Part shown: positions 25,134-34,554 of the stretch, one piece after another
Position numbering within the stretch: the stretch's first letter is position 1
Layout of the letters: each line of letters opens with the position of its first letter
NCBI RefSeq assembly: GCF_003574215.1
Contig: NZ_AP018558.1
Location: 654,001 to 718,000 of the forward strand
Length of the DNA: 64,000 nucleotides
Direction: 5' to 3'
Source: Hydrogenophilus thermoluteolus
Lineage (GTDB): Bacteria; Pseudomonadota; Gammaproteobacteria; Burkholderiales; Rhodocyclaceae
Notes under the pieces: model-generated
What the model was told of the DNA's origin: nothing
The model's database searches: none
What the model saw: the letters and a program-made list of their open reading frames with translations, nothing else
Made by a program: the position numbers and the translations under genes

Positions 25134-26089
25134 TTCCCAGTGGCGAGTGCGTCCAGGTACCGTTCGGCGTCGAGCGCGGCCATGCAACCAGTCCCCGCGC
25201 TGGTGATCGCTTGCCGGTAGACGTGGTCTTGAACGTCCCCAGCGGCAAAAACTCCTTCGATGCTGGTTGCGGTGGCATTCCCGTCACGACCGCCGCGCGT
25301 GACGATATAGCCATTTTCCATTTCGAGCTGCCCTTCGAAGAGCTGCGTGTTGGGTTGGTGGCCGATCGCCACGAAGACACCGTGGACGGCGAGTTCCTGC
25401 GTAGCGCCGCTGTCGCGGTGTTTGACACGGATTCCTGTGACTCCGGTGTCGTCGCCCAAGATTTCGTCGACGACATGGTTGAGCACCAATTCCACTTTTC
25501 CTTCGTCGACCCGTTTCATCAAGCGGTCGACGAGGATCTTTTCCGCTCGGAACTGGTCGCGTCGGTGGATCAAATAGACTTTGTTCGCAATATTGGCGAG
25601 GTAGAGCGCTTCTTCCACTGCGGTGTTGCCGCCGCCGATCACGCAGACGTCTTGCCCTTTGTAGAAGAAGCCGTCACAGGTGGCGCACGCGGAGACCCCG
25701 CGGCCTTTGAACGCTTCTTCCGAAGGCAGCCCCAGGTATTTCGCCGAGGCACCGGTGGCGATGATCAGCGCGTCACAGGTGTATGCACCGGCGTCACCAA
25801 CGAGCCGGAACGGGCGTTCGGTGAGCACGGCGGTGTGGATGTGGTCGAAGACGATTTCGGTACCGAAGCGCCGAGCGTGCGCTTCGAAACGGGCCATCAG
25901 TTCCGGCCCTTGCACCCCGTCTGGGTCTGCGGGCCAGTTTTCGACGTCCGTGGTGGTCATCAGTTGTCCGCCCTGTTCGAGACCGGTGATCAACATCGGT
26001 TCGAGATTGGCGCGCGCGGCATAGATCGCTGCGGTGTATCCAGCGGGTCCCGATCCAAGGATGATCAAACGGCGGTGTTGTGCAGACAT
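25130..26089 (-). CDS. trxB: Thioredoxin-disulfide reductase
   Basis: A 319-residue flavoprotein transferring electrons from NADPH to thioredoxin. It has the FAD motif GSGPAGYTAAIYAAR, redox pair C135/C138 (CATC), the NADPH motif GGGNTAVEEALYL and the C-terminal FAD motif GVFAAGDVQDHVYRQAITSAGTGC. Length and motifs are those of bacterial low-molecular-weight TrxB. It starts nine bases after maeB on the same strand and overlaps the smr start. Confidence 0.97.
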   Translation of the reverse strand: MSAQHRRLIILGSGPAGYTAAIYAARANLEPMLITGLEQGGQLMTTTDVENWPADPDGVQGPELMARFEAHARRFGTEIVFDHIHTAVLTERPFRLVGDAGAYTCDALIIATGASAKYLGLPSEEAFKGRGVSACATCDGFFYKGQDVCVIGGGNTAVEEALYLANIANKVYLIHRRDQFRAEKILVDRLMKRVDEGKVELVLNHVVDEILGDDTGVTGIRVKHRDSGATQELAVHGVFVAIGHQPNTQLFEGQLEMENGYIVTRGGRDGNATATSIEGVFAAGDVQDHVYRQAITSAGTGCMAALDAERYLDALATGK

Positions 26090-26098
26090 GGCGTACTC

Positions 26099-28468
26099 CT
26101 ATTCGGTTGTGGTGAAGGGGATTTCGCTCATCGGCGGAGTGGGTTCGACGGCACGCGGCCCGACGTTCGCTTCGGCAACGGTGAGCGCCGTCATATTGAC
26201 GATGCGCCGCACCGTCGAGGTGGCAGTAAGGATATGGACCGGCTTAAGCACCCCGAGCAACATCGGTCCGATTGCGATGCCGTTCCCAGCAGCGGTCTTG
26301 AGGAGATTGTACGCGATATTCGCGGCATCGATGTTGGGCAGCACCAAAAGGTTGGCTTCGCCGGTGAGTGTGGAGCGCGGCATGAGTTCCGCGCGCATCG
26401 TGGGGTCGAGTGCCAGGTCGCCGTGCATTTCCCCGTCCGCTTCCAGCCACGGCGCGATCTCGCGCAAGATTTTGAGGGCTTCGCGCATTTTCACGGCGCT
26501 TGCCGCGTCTGAAGAACCAAAGTTGGAGTGGGAGAGGAGCGCCGCTTTGGGTGTGATGCCGAAACGCATCATCTTGCGCGCGGCCATGCGGGTGATCGCG
26601 GCGATCTGTTCCGCGGTGGGGTCGTTGTTGATATGGGTATCCACCAAAAAGAGCTGGCGGTTCGGCAACAAAATGGCGTTCATCGCGGCGTAACAAGTGG
26701 CGCCGGGGCGTTTGCCGATCACTTGGTCGATGTAGTTGAGGTGCATCGTGGGCACGCCCCACGTACCGCAAATGAGTCCATGGACTTCCCAATGGCGCAG
26801 AAGCATCGCGCCGATCAGCGTATGCCGTCGCCGCATTTCGATCTTCGCCAATTGGGGTGTGACGCCGCGCCGCTCCATGATCTGGTGGTACTCTTGCCAG
26901 AGCGCGCGATAGCGCGGATCGTTTTCGACGTTGACCACTTCGTAGTCGACCCCTTCGCGCAGGCGCAGACCGAAGCGTTCGATGCGCTGCGCGATCACCG
27001 CGGGGCGGCCAATGAGCACCGGTCGCGCAATGCCTTCGTCGACCACCACTTGCGCGGCGCGCAACACGCGTTCTTCTTCGCCTTCGGCGTAGGCAATTTT
27101 CTTGAATTTCGCGCGTTTCGCGATCGCATAGACCGGTTTCATCAAGGTACCGGAGGCATAGACGAAGTTCTGGAGCCGTTCGCGATACGCGTCGAAATCC
27201 TCGATCGGGCGGGTCGCCACGCCGCTTGCGATCGCGGCTTGCGCGACCGCCGGGGCGATGGTGAGCATCAAACGGGGGTCGAACGGTTTGGGGATGAGGT
27301 AGTCGGGGCCGAAACGGAGTTTTTCCCCAGCGTAGGCCGCAGCGACCACTTCGTTCTCTTCGGCTTGCGCCAGTGCCGCGATCGCTTGGACCGCTGCGAT
27401 CTCCATTTCGTCGGTGATCGTGGTTGCGCCGACGTCGAGCGCGCCGCGGAAGAGGTAGGGAAAGCAGAGGACATTATTGACCTGGTTGGGATAGTCGCTA
27501 CGGCCGGTGGCGAGAATCGCGTCCGGTCGAACCGCTTTCGCGGCTTCCGGCAGGATTTCTGGGGTTGGGTTGGCCAGCGCGAAGATGATCGGTTTTTCCG
27601 CCATCTTCGCCACCATCTCGGGCTTGAGGACGCCACCTGCGGAAAGCCCCAGGAAAATGTCGGCCCCTTCGATGACTTCGGCAAGGGTGCGCGCCACGGT
27701 TTTTTGGGCGAACTGCGCTTTATCGGGGTCCATCAGTTCGGTACGGCCTTCATAGACCACGCCTGCGATGTCGGTTACCCAGATGTTGGCTTTCGGAAGA
27801 CCCAGTTTGACGAGCAGGTTGAGGCACGCAAGCGCCGCAGCGCCCGCCCCGGCAGTGACCAATTTGACCGCGTCGATCTTTTTTCCGGTCAGGGTGAGCG
27901 CGTTCAACAGCGCCGCCGCGACGACGATCGCGGTACCGTGCTGGTCGTCGTGAAAGACAGGGATTTTCAGACGTTCGCGCAGCCTACGTTCGACGAGGAA
28001 GCAGTCCGGAGCTTTGATGTCTTCGAGGTTGATCCCCCCGAAAGACGGTTCCAGCGCGGCGATGACTTCGACCAATTTTTCCGGGTCTTTTTCGTTGATT
28101 TCGAGATCGATCGCGTCGATGCCGGCAAATTTTTTGAACAGGACCGCTTTGCCCTCCATCACCGGTTTCGCGGCAAGCGGCCCGATGTCGCCAAGTCCCA
28201 GGACCGCGGTGCCGTTGGTGATGATCGCAACGAGGTTGCTGCGGTTGGTATATCGTGCGGCGGCGCTCGGGTCTTCGACGATCGCTTCGCACGGCGCGGC
28301 GACGCCGGGTGAATAGGCGAGCGCCAGATCGCGCTGGTTCGACAGCGCTTTGGTCGGGACGATCGCCCATTTACCCGGGGTGGGATGTTCGTGGTAGTCG
28401 AGCGCAGCGCGTTTCAATTCTTCCCGCGCTTCCTGCACGGCTTCGGGGCCTTTGGTCGATTGCGTCAC
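26099..28468 (-). CDS. maeB: NADP-dependent malic enzyme with phosphotransacetylase-like domain
   Basis: A 789-residue MaeB. The N-terminal malic enzyme part (about residues 1-430) has LALAYSPGVAAPC, the metal-site sequence FHDDQHGTAIV and an NADP fold at VTAGAGAAALACL. The C-terminal part (about 440-789) is a PTA-like domain that in E. coli MaeB binds acetyl-CoA and regulates the enzyme rather than catalysing. It makes pyruvate and NADPH from malate. The start is GTG at 28468 with GGGAGTGA upstream. It diverges from ftsK. Confidence 0.95.
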   Translation of the reverse strand: MTQSTKGPEAVQEAREELKRAALDYHEHPTPGKWAIVPTKALSNQRDLALAYSPGVAAPCEAIVEDPSAAARYTNRSNLVAIITNGTAVLGLGDIGPLAAKPVMEGKAVLFKKFAGIDAIDLEINEKDPEKLVEVIAALEPSFGGINLEDIKAPDCFLVERRLRERLKIPVFHDDQHGTAIVVAAALLNALTLTGKKIDAVKLVTAGAGAAALACLNLLVKLGLPKANIWVTDIAGVVYEGRTELMDPDKAQFAQKTVARTLAEVIEGADIFLGLSAGGVLKPEMVAKMAEKPIIFALANPTPEILPEAAKAVRPDAILATGRSDYPNQVNNVLCFPYLFRGALDVGATTITDEMEIAAVQAIAALAQAEENEVVAAAYAGEKLRFGPDYLIPKPFDPRLMLTIAPAVAQAAIASGVATRPIEDFDAYRERLQNFVYASGTLMKPVYAIAKRAKFKKIAYAEGEEERVLRAAQVVVDEGIARPVLIGRPAVIAQRIERFGLRLREGVDYEVVNVENDPRYRALWQEYHQIMERRGVTPQLAKIEMRRRHTLIGAMLLRHWEVHGLICGTWGVPTMHLNYIDQVIGKRPGATCYAAMNAILLPNRQLFLVDTHINNDPTAEQIAAITRMAARKMMRFGITPKAALLSHSNFGSSDAASAVKMREALKILREIAPWLEADGEMHGDLALDPTMRAELMPRSTLTGEANLLVLPNIDAANIAYNLLKTAAGNGIAIGPMLLGVLKPVHILTATSTVRRIVNMTALTVAEANVGPRAVEPTPPMSEIPFTTTE

Positions 28469-28608
28469 AATGTCACTCCCTGAGTTCCCGAGGTGGCGAA
28501 ATAAGCGATTTTAGTACGAGTGGTTTGGCTGCGCGCGGATGCGCCAGTTCGTACCTTATTGCTCGGTATAATAGCCTGCTGTTGTGCGATCGACGAAATG
28601 GCGCGGTT

Positions 28609-31167
28609 TTGACGAAGAGACGTTTCGCCCGCTTGCTCCATGAGGGGAGTTGGCTGCTCCTGGCAGCGGTGGGTGCCTATTTCGCGCTCGTTTTGCTGGG
28701 GTACCACCCGGAAGATCCGGGGTGGTCGAAAAGCGGGACGGCGCTCACGGTCCAGAATCCGGGTGGGCGGCTCGGTGCCTGGATTGCCGATCTGTGGTTT
28801 TTCACCTTCGGTTGGTCGGCGCTGTGGTGGATCGGACTCTTCGTCCGTGGCGTCGTGGGGTGGTGGCGCGCCTTCACCCATCGCGCGTTGGAACCGGGCG
28901 ACGCGCATCCGGATGGTTCGCTGGCCAACTGGTGGCAGTGGCGATGGTCGTGGGCGGGTACCACACTCGGTTTCCTGCTGTTGCAGGTGAGTTCCAGTGC
29001 GCTGGAATATTTGCGCTTTCATCGCTTTGGCGACAGCCTGCCGCAAGGGGCGGGGGGGGTGCTCGGGCATGCACTGGGTGAGTTCGTTGCGCTGCGGTTG
29101 GGGTTCGTGGGCGGAACGTTGCTCCTCCTGGCGCTTTTTCTCGTTGGGTTCAGCCTGACTTGGGGGGTGAGTTGGGGCGAAGTCACGGAGGCCATCGGGC
29201 GGTGGCTGGAGGCGCGTTGGCAACGCTGGCGGGAAGGCAAAGCGGGGCCGATAGTGGCCCCGTCGACGGATGCGCGGACGGGCAACGCCGATTCTCAGGG
29301 CGTGTGGCGACAGGGGTTGCAATCTCTGCAAATGGCGGCTTTTAGGGCCTATCGTGCGCTGCGTGCGTTGTGGTTGCGCTGGACGCAGCGCGCCAAACGA
29401 TCGGCGCAACCGACACCGGCGTTCGGACCGATCGAGGAGCCGCGCTGGGCGGCGGAGCCCTCGCTCGACCCCTCCGGTGCGGACGCGGTGCCGCACGACG
29501 TTGAACCGATACCGACGGGTGCCCATGAACCGGATCGTTCAGAACCCGAACCAGACGCGAAACCGGAAGTGCACGCTGCATCTGCTGCGCCCGAAACGTC
29601 CGTCGCCTCGGACAGGATGCCTGTCGAAACCCACGCAGTTCGCGTTCAGGGGGCTGTAGAAAAAGGGGCACGCCTGGCGCCGAAACCGGGAGATTCCCCG
29701 ATTCCACCGCTGGCGTTGCTCGACCAGCCCAAACCCCAACCCAGCTCGGTCACGCCGGAACGGATCGCGGAGACCTCGCAGCTGATCGAGTCGAAATTGG
29801 CCGAGTTCGGCGTGCGCGTCACGGTGGTGGGCGCAATCCCTGGCCCTGTGGTCACCCGCTACGAGATCGAGCCGGCCACTGGCGTGAAAGGGGCGCAGAT
29901 CGTCAATCTGGCGAAGGATTTGGCACGCGCGCTTTCGCTGGTTTCGATTCGCGTGGTCGAGATCGTTCCCGGTAAGAGCTGCATGGCGCTCGAGGTGCCG
30001 AACCCCACGCGGCAGATCGTTCGGCTGCGGGAGGTACTCGACGCTTCGGTTTATCGCAATGCCAAATCGCCTCTGACCGTCTGTTTGGGCAAAGACATCG
30101 GTGGCGCACCGGTGGTCGCCGATCTGGCGAAGATGCCGCACTTGCTGGTGGCGGGAACGACCGGATCGGGCAAATCGGTCGGGATCAACGCGATGATTTT
30201 GTCGCTGCTCTACAAATCGGGACCCGAAGCGGTGCGGTTGATCATGATCGACCCGAAGATGCTCGAATTGTCGATCTACGAAGGGATTCCGCATCTTCTG
30301 GCGCCGGTGGTGACCGACATGCGGTTGGCGGCGCAGGCGCTCAACTGGTGTGTCGGCGAGATGGAGCGGCGCTATAAGCTGATGGCCGCGTTGGGCGTGC
30401 GCAACATCGCTGGGTTCAACGCACTGATTGCCGAAGCGGCTGCGAACGAGCAGTACGTCCCCAACCCCTTCTCGCTTTCGCCAGAGCATCCCGAACCGCT
30501 CGAGAAGCTGCCGTATATCGTGGTCATCGTCGATGAACTCGCCGACTTGATGATGGTGGCTGGAAAGAAGATCGAAGAGCTGATCGCCCGCTTGGCACAA
30601 AAGGCGCGCGCCGCGGGGATTCACCTCATTCTTGCGACACAGCGCCCGTCGGTCGATGTGATTACGGGTCTGATCAAGGCGAACATCCCCACCCGCATCG
30701 CGTTCCAAGTTTCGTCCAAAGTGGACTCGCGAACCATCCTCGACCAGATGGGTGCCGAAACGCTGTTGGGGATGGGCGATATGCTCTTTCTGGCGCCCGG
30801 GATGGGAACGCCGCAGCGGGTGCATGGGGCATTCGTCGCAGACGACGAGGTGCATCGCGTGGTGAATTACCTCAAATCCTTCGGGCCTCCGGAGTATGTC
30901 GAAGCGATCACCGCCGATGACGACGAAGTGCCAGGGTCGGAGTGGGGCGATGGCGCGGGGGATGCCGAGCGTGATCCCCTTTATGATCAGGCGGTCGAGA
31001 TCGTTTTGCGGACGCGACGCCCTTCGATCTCGTTGGTACAGCGCCATTTGCGTATCGGGTATAACCGGGCGGCGCGCCTCATCGAAGCGATGGAGCAGGC
31101 AGGATTGGTTTCGCCGCCGGAAGCGAATGGCAACCGCAAGGTGTTGGTACCGGAGCAAAACGGATGA
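28609..31167 (+). CDS. ftsK: DNA translocase FtsK
   Basis: A protein of about 852 residues. The N-terminus has four to five membrane helices, then a proline- and glutamate-rich linker (about residues 250-400) and the motor domain with Walker A GTTGSGKSVG, Walker B VVIVDELADLMM and a C-terminal gamma winged helix (SLVQRHLRIGYNRAARLIE). It coordinates chromosome dimer resolution with division. The start is uncertain: TTG 28609 (TTG-ACG-AAG) is favoured because a TATAAT at 28567-28572 would start transcription near 28579, leaving little room for earlier starts. lolA overlaps its stop. Confidence 0.92.
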   Translation: MTKRRFARLLHEGSWLLLAAVGAYFALVLLGYHPEDPGWSKSGTALTVQNPGGRLGAWIADLWFFTFGWSALWWIGLFVRGVVGWWRAFTHRALEPGDAHPDGSLANWWQWRWSWAGTTLGFLLLQVSSSALEYLRFHRFGDSLPQGAGGVLGHALGEFVALRLGFVGGTLLLLALFLVGFSLTWGVSWGEVTEAIGRWLEARWQRWREGKAGPIVAPSTDARTGNADSQGVWRQGLQSLQMAAFRAYRALRALWLRWTQRAKRSAQPTPAFGPIEEPRWAAEPSLDPSGADAVPHDVEPIPTGAHEPDRSEPEPDAKPEVHAASAAPETSVASDRMPVETHAVRVQGAVEKGARLAPKPGDSPIPPLALLDQPKPQPSSVTPERIAETSQLIESKLAEFGVRVTVVGAIPGPVVTRYEIEPATGVKGAQIVNLAKDLARALSLVSIRVVEIVPGKSCMALEVPNPTRQIVRLREVLDASVYRNAKSPLTVCLGKDIGGAPVVADLAKMPHLLVAGTTGSGKSVGINAMILSLLYKSGPEAVRLIMIDPKMLELSIYEGIPHLLAPVVTDMRLAAQALNWCVGEMERRYKLMAALGVRNIAGFNALIAEAAANEQYVPNPFSLSPEHPEPLEKLPYIVVIVDELADLMMVAGKKIEELIARLAQKARAAGIHLILATQRPSVDVITGLIKANIPTRIAFQVSSKVDSRTILDQMGAETLLGMGDMLFLAPGMGTPQRVHGAFVADDEVHRVVNYLKSFGPPEYVEAITADDDEVPGSEWGDGAGDAERDPLYDQAVEIVLRTRRPSISLVQRHLRIGYNRAARLIEAMEQAGLVSPPEANGNRKVLVPEQNG

Positions 31168-31862
31168 AGGCGTGTGGCGCAAAACGGTTTTTGAGGGGGT
31201 GGGTTGCGTTGCTTCTCTTTTCATTCGTGCTCATACCCCTAAGTGAGGCGCAATCGGCAGCGGACGAGCAGACGCAAAAGGCGTGGGCAACGCTCATCGC
31301 TTGGGGAGAAGGGGTTACCTCTGCAGAGGGGGTGTTTCGCCAGATCGAGCGCCGGAGTGACGGGCGGCGGCGGGAGTTGGAAGGGGTATTCGCATTCGTC
31401 AAACCGTTACGTTTTCGTTGGACGATCGAGCGCCCTTTCGTGCAGGTGACCGTGAGTGACGGCACGACCCTCACCGTATGGGATCCAGAACTTCGCCAAG
31501 CCACGGTGCAGCCACTCGATCCTGCTGCGTTACGCGCCGGGCCACTCGCTTTTTTTCTGGCACCCGAGACGCTGCCCGAGAGATTCACCTTGGAACGTTT
31601 TACCCAAGCAGGCGGGGTGCTTCGCTGGTCGTTACGGGCGCGAACCGATGACGCGGTGGTACGCCGCGTCGAGGTCACCATCGCAGACGAGCGTCTGCGT
31701 GCGCTCACGATCGAAGACGCGTTGGGTCAGACGAGCGAATTGCTGTTTACCCGCTTCGAACGCACAATGCCGCAACCGGAAGCGTTCCAACTCACGTTGC
31801 CTCCGGACGCCGTCGTGTTGCGCACCCCGCAGGGTGCTGCTGCTGCGGAGACGCCGCGGTGA
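31164..31862 (+). CDS. lolA: Outer-membrane lipoprotein carrier protein LolA
   Basis: A 232-residue periplasmic chaperone with a signal peptide (about residues 1-30, ending SEAQSA). The LolA fold is recognisable by GVFRQIERRSDG...LEGVFAFVKPLRFRWTIERPF and WDPELRQATVQPLD. It shuttles lipoproteins from LolCDE to LolB. The start ATGA overlaps the ftsK stop, and its own stop overlaps the rarA start: the common ftsK-lolA-rarA operon. Confidence 0.9.
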   Translation: MKACGAKRFLRGWVALLLFSFVLIPLSEAQSAADEQTQKAWATLIAWGEGVTSAEGVFRQIERRSDGRRRELEGVFAFVKPLRFRWTIERPFVQVTVSDGTTLTVWDPELRQATVQPLDPAALRAGPLAFFLAPETLPERFTLERFTQAGGVLRWSLRARTDDAVVRRVEVTIADERLRALTIEDALGQTSELLFTRFERTMPQPEAFQLTLPPDAVVLRTPQGAAAAETPR

Positions 31863-33178
31863 GCCGTACGACAACGCCCCCCATCCAAACCGTTCCGTTG
31901 GCGGAACGGATGCGGCCGCAGCGGCTCGAGGAGGTGGTGGGACAGTCCCATCTCGTGGGGCCTGGAAAACCGCTCACGCTTGCTGCCGCGCGCCGACAGC
32001 TCTTTTCCATGCTCTTCTGGGGGCCGCCCGGCGTGGGCAAAACGACCCTTGCGCAGTTGGTGGCACGCAGTTGCGACGCGCAGTTCATTGCCCTTTCCGC
32101 AGTGACCGCAGGGGTGAAAGAGCTGCGCGAGGTGGTGGCGCTTGCCGAAGCGGCGCGGCAGAGCGGGCAAGCCACGGTGCTCTTTCTCGACGAGATCCAC
32201 CGTTTCAACAAGGGGCAGCAAGACGCCCTGTTACCCCATGTCGAAAGTGGGGTGGTGACGCTGATCGGCGCAACGACAGAGAACCCCTCGTTCGAAGTGA
32301 ATGCGGCGCTCTTGTCCCGCCTGACGGTGTTCCGGCTCGAACCCCTTTCGCCAGACGCATTGCGGCAGTTGCTCGACCGAGCGACGGCGCGCTTTCCAGA
32401 CGAAGCGGTACCGCTCGACGACGCGGTCCGCGAGATGCTGGTTGCCCAGGCCGACGGCGACGCGCGGCGGCTTTTGAACGATCTGGCCTGGCTTTGGGCC
32501 GCCGCGAAAGCGCGCAGGATCGCCACAATCGACTGCGAGTTTGCCACCGAGACGCTCGGTGCGCGTCTGCGTCGTTTCGACAAGGGGGGCGATGCGTTTT
32601 ACGACCTGATTTCCGCGCTGCACAAAGCGGTGCGCGGTTCCGATCCCGATGCGTCGCTCTACTGGTTTTGTCGGATGCTCGATGGCGGTGCCGACCCCCG
32701 CTATCTGGCGCGGCGCTTGGTACGAATTGCAAGCGAAGACGTGGGTTTGGCTGACCCGCGCGCGCTTTCGCTGACTGTGGCCGCGGCAGAGGCGTATGAG
32801 CGTTTGGGCTCGCCGGAAGGGGAGTTGGCGCTTGCCGAAGCGGTTGTCTATCTGGCGTGCGCGCCGAAATCGAATGCGCTCTATCGCGCTTTCAACTCCG
32901 TGCGCGCGTTCGTTGCGCAGGATGGTTCGCGTCCGGTTCCGATGCATCTGCGCAACGCGCCGACGCGCTTGCTCAAAGCGATCGGGGCGGGAAAAGGGTA
33001 TCGCTATCCCCATGATGAACCCGGCGCGTTTGCGCCGGGAGTCGATTATCTGCCCGAGGGGATGCCCAAAACCCATTGGTACGAACCCACGGATCGAGGG
33101 TTGGAGCAGAAAATCGCAGAAAAATTGGCTCGGTTGCGCGCGCTCGATGCCGCGTGGCGCAACGAACACCATCAGTAA
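31859..33178 (+). CDS. rarA: Replication-associated recombination ATPase RarA (MgsA)
   Basis: A 439-residue AAA+ protein with Walker A GPPGVGKTT, Walker B LFLDEIHRFNKGQQD, sensor 1 GATTENPSFEV and a C-terminal tetramerisation region ending KTHWYEPTDRGLEQKI. It acts at stalled forks. GTG start at 31859 overlaps lolA; serS follows after 26 bases. Confidence 0.96.
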   Translation: MSRTTTPPIQTVPLAERMRPQRLEEVVGQSHLVGPGKPLTLAAARRQLFSMLFWGPPGVGKTTLAQLVARSCDAQFIALSAVTAGVKELREVVALAEAARQSGQATVLFLDEIHRFNKGQQDALLPHVESGVVTLIGATTENPSFEVNAALLSRLTVFRLEPLSPDALRQLLDRATARFPDEAVPLDDAVREMLVAQADGDARRLLNDLAWLWAAAKARRIATIDCEFATETLGARLRRFDKGGDAFYDLISALHKAVRGSDPDASLYWFCRMLDGGADPRYLARRLVRIASEDVGLADPRALSLTVAAAEAYERLGSPEGELALAEAVVYLACAPKSNALYRAFNSVRAFVAQDGSRPVPMHLRNAPTRLLKAIGAGKGYRYPHDEPGAFAPGVDYLPEGMPKTHWYEPTDRGLEQKIAEKLARLRALDAAWRNEHHQ

Positions 33179-33204
33179 CCGTAACGAAGATCAGGAAGGA
33201 AATC

Positions 33205-34500
33205 ATGCTCGACATCCAATTGTTGCGACAAGACTGGGAAACCGTTCAGAAAGCGCTCGCTCGGCGCGGCGGGACGATCGACTGGTCCCGTTTCGAGACG
33301 CTCGAAGCGGAACGCAAAGCATTGCAAGCCGAAACGCAGACGTTGCAAGCGCAGCGCAACCGGTTGTCGAAAGCGGTGGGGCAGTGTAAAGCGAAAGGGG
33401 AGGATGCGTCGGAACTGCTGCGCGAGGTCGCCGAAGTGAAAGCGGCGCTCGAACGCAACGAAACGCGCTTGAATGCCTTGTTGGCAGAACTCGACGCGTT
33501 CTTGGCGCAATTGCCGAACGTGCCGCACCCCTTGGTGCCGGACGGCGCCAGCGACGCGGACAATCTCGAGGTTTCGCGCTGGGGGACGCCGCGTTCGTTC
33601 GACTTTCCGGTTCGCGACCATGTCGAGATCGCCGAAGGGCTGGGGGGATTGGAAAACGAGATCGCCGCGGCGCTTTCGGGGAGCCGTTTTGCGCTTTTGC
33701 GCGGGGACGTCGCGCGGCTCCATCGCGCGCTGGCGCAGTTCATGCTCGACGTCCACACCCGCGAACATGGCTACGAAGAGGTGGCGCCGCCGTTTCTCGT
33801 GCTGCCACGCACCCTGTTCGGAACGGGGCAGTTGCCGAAATTTGCCGAAGACCTCTTTCAGGTGCCACGCTCCGACGCCGAATCGCTTTACCTCATCCCC
33901 ACCGCGGAAGTGCCGGTGACCAATATCGTTCGCGACCGCATCCTCGACGAAGCCGATCTTCCCCTCAAATTCGTTGCCTGGACGCCCTGTTTTCGCGCCG
34001 AGGCGGGTTCGCATGGCCGTGATGTACGCGGGCTGATCCGGCAGCACCAATTCGAAAAGGTCGAATTGGTTCGGATCGAACACCCAGACTGTTCGTACGA
34101 CGCGTTGGAGGCGCTCACCGCGCATGCCGAAGCGATTTTGATTAAATTGGGCTTACCCTATCGTAAAGTGAAATTATGCGCTGGGGACTTGGGCTTCAGT
34201 GCCGCGATGACGTATGATTTGGAGGTCTGGTTGCCCGCTCAAAACACCTACCGGGAAATCTCCTCCTGCTCGAATACGGAAGCATTCCAGGCGCGGCGGA
34301 TGCAGGCCCGCTTTCGGCCCGCAGGGGGCGGGAAACCGCAACCGGTGCATACGCTCAACGGTTCGGGGCTGGCGGTAGGGCGCACGTTGGTCGCGGTGCT
34401 GGAAAACTACCAGCAAGCCGACGGCAGTGTGGTGGTTCCCGAGGCGTTGCGCCCGTGGATGGGTGGGCAAGAGGTATTGGAGCCTCGCGCGCGCCGGTGA
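33205..34500 (+). CDS. serS: Seryl-tRNA synthetase
   Basis: A 431-residue class II synthetase. The N-terminal coiled-coil arm (about residues 28-100) binds the long variable arm of tRNA-Ser. Motif 2 is FRAEAGSHGRDVRGLIRQHQF, the serine-site wording is LIPTAEVPVTN, and motif 3 is LNGSGLAVGRTLVAVLENYQ. ATG 33205 follows AGGAAGGA and gives the normal start MLDIQLLRQ; a longer frame reaching back into rarA is rejected. Confidence 0.97.
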   Translation: MLDIQLLRQDWETVQKALARRGGTIDWSRFETLEAERKALQAETQTLQAQRNRLSKAVGQCKAKGEDASELLREVAEVKAALERNETRLNALLAELDAFLAQLPNVPHPLVPDGASDADNLEVSRWGTPRSFDFPVRDHVEIAEGLGGLENEIAAALSGSRFALLRGDVARLHRALAQFMLDVHTREHGYEEVAPPFLVLPRTLFGTGQLPKFAEDLFQVPRSDAESLYLIPTAEVPVTNIVRDRILDEADLPLKFVAWTPCFRAEAGSHGRDVRGLIRQHQFEKVELVRIEHPDCSYDALEALTAHAEAILIKLGLPYRKVKLCAGDLGFSAAMTYDLEVWLPAQNTYREISSCSNTEAFQARRMQARFRPAGGGKPQPVHTLNGSGLAVGRTLVAVLENYQQADGSVVVPEALRPWMGGQEVLEPRARR

Positions 34501-34554
34501 CGCAAAAAGCGCGGCGCGGTCGGCGAGGTTTGGCTTCCCAGAAAGGAGTCATGC

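Noticed and set aside
24920..26512. Long plus-strand open frame (530 codons) opposite smr and trxB
   Set aside because: It mirrors clear minus-strand genes with full motif sets; GC-rich codon use leaves the antisense frame open. Its translation is low-complexity and matches no family.
26528..28312. Plus-strand open frame of 594 codons opposite maeB
   Set aside because: maeB is unambiguous; the antisense frame is an artefact of high GC at third positions and has no ribosome site.
29539..31224. Minus-strand open frame of 561 codons opposite ftsK
   Set aside because: Shadow of the FtsK motor domain; no recognisable domain and no start signals.
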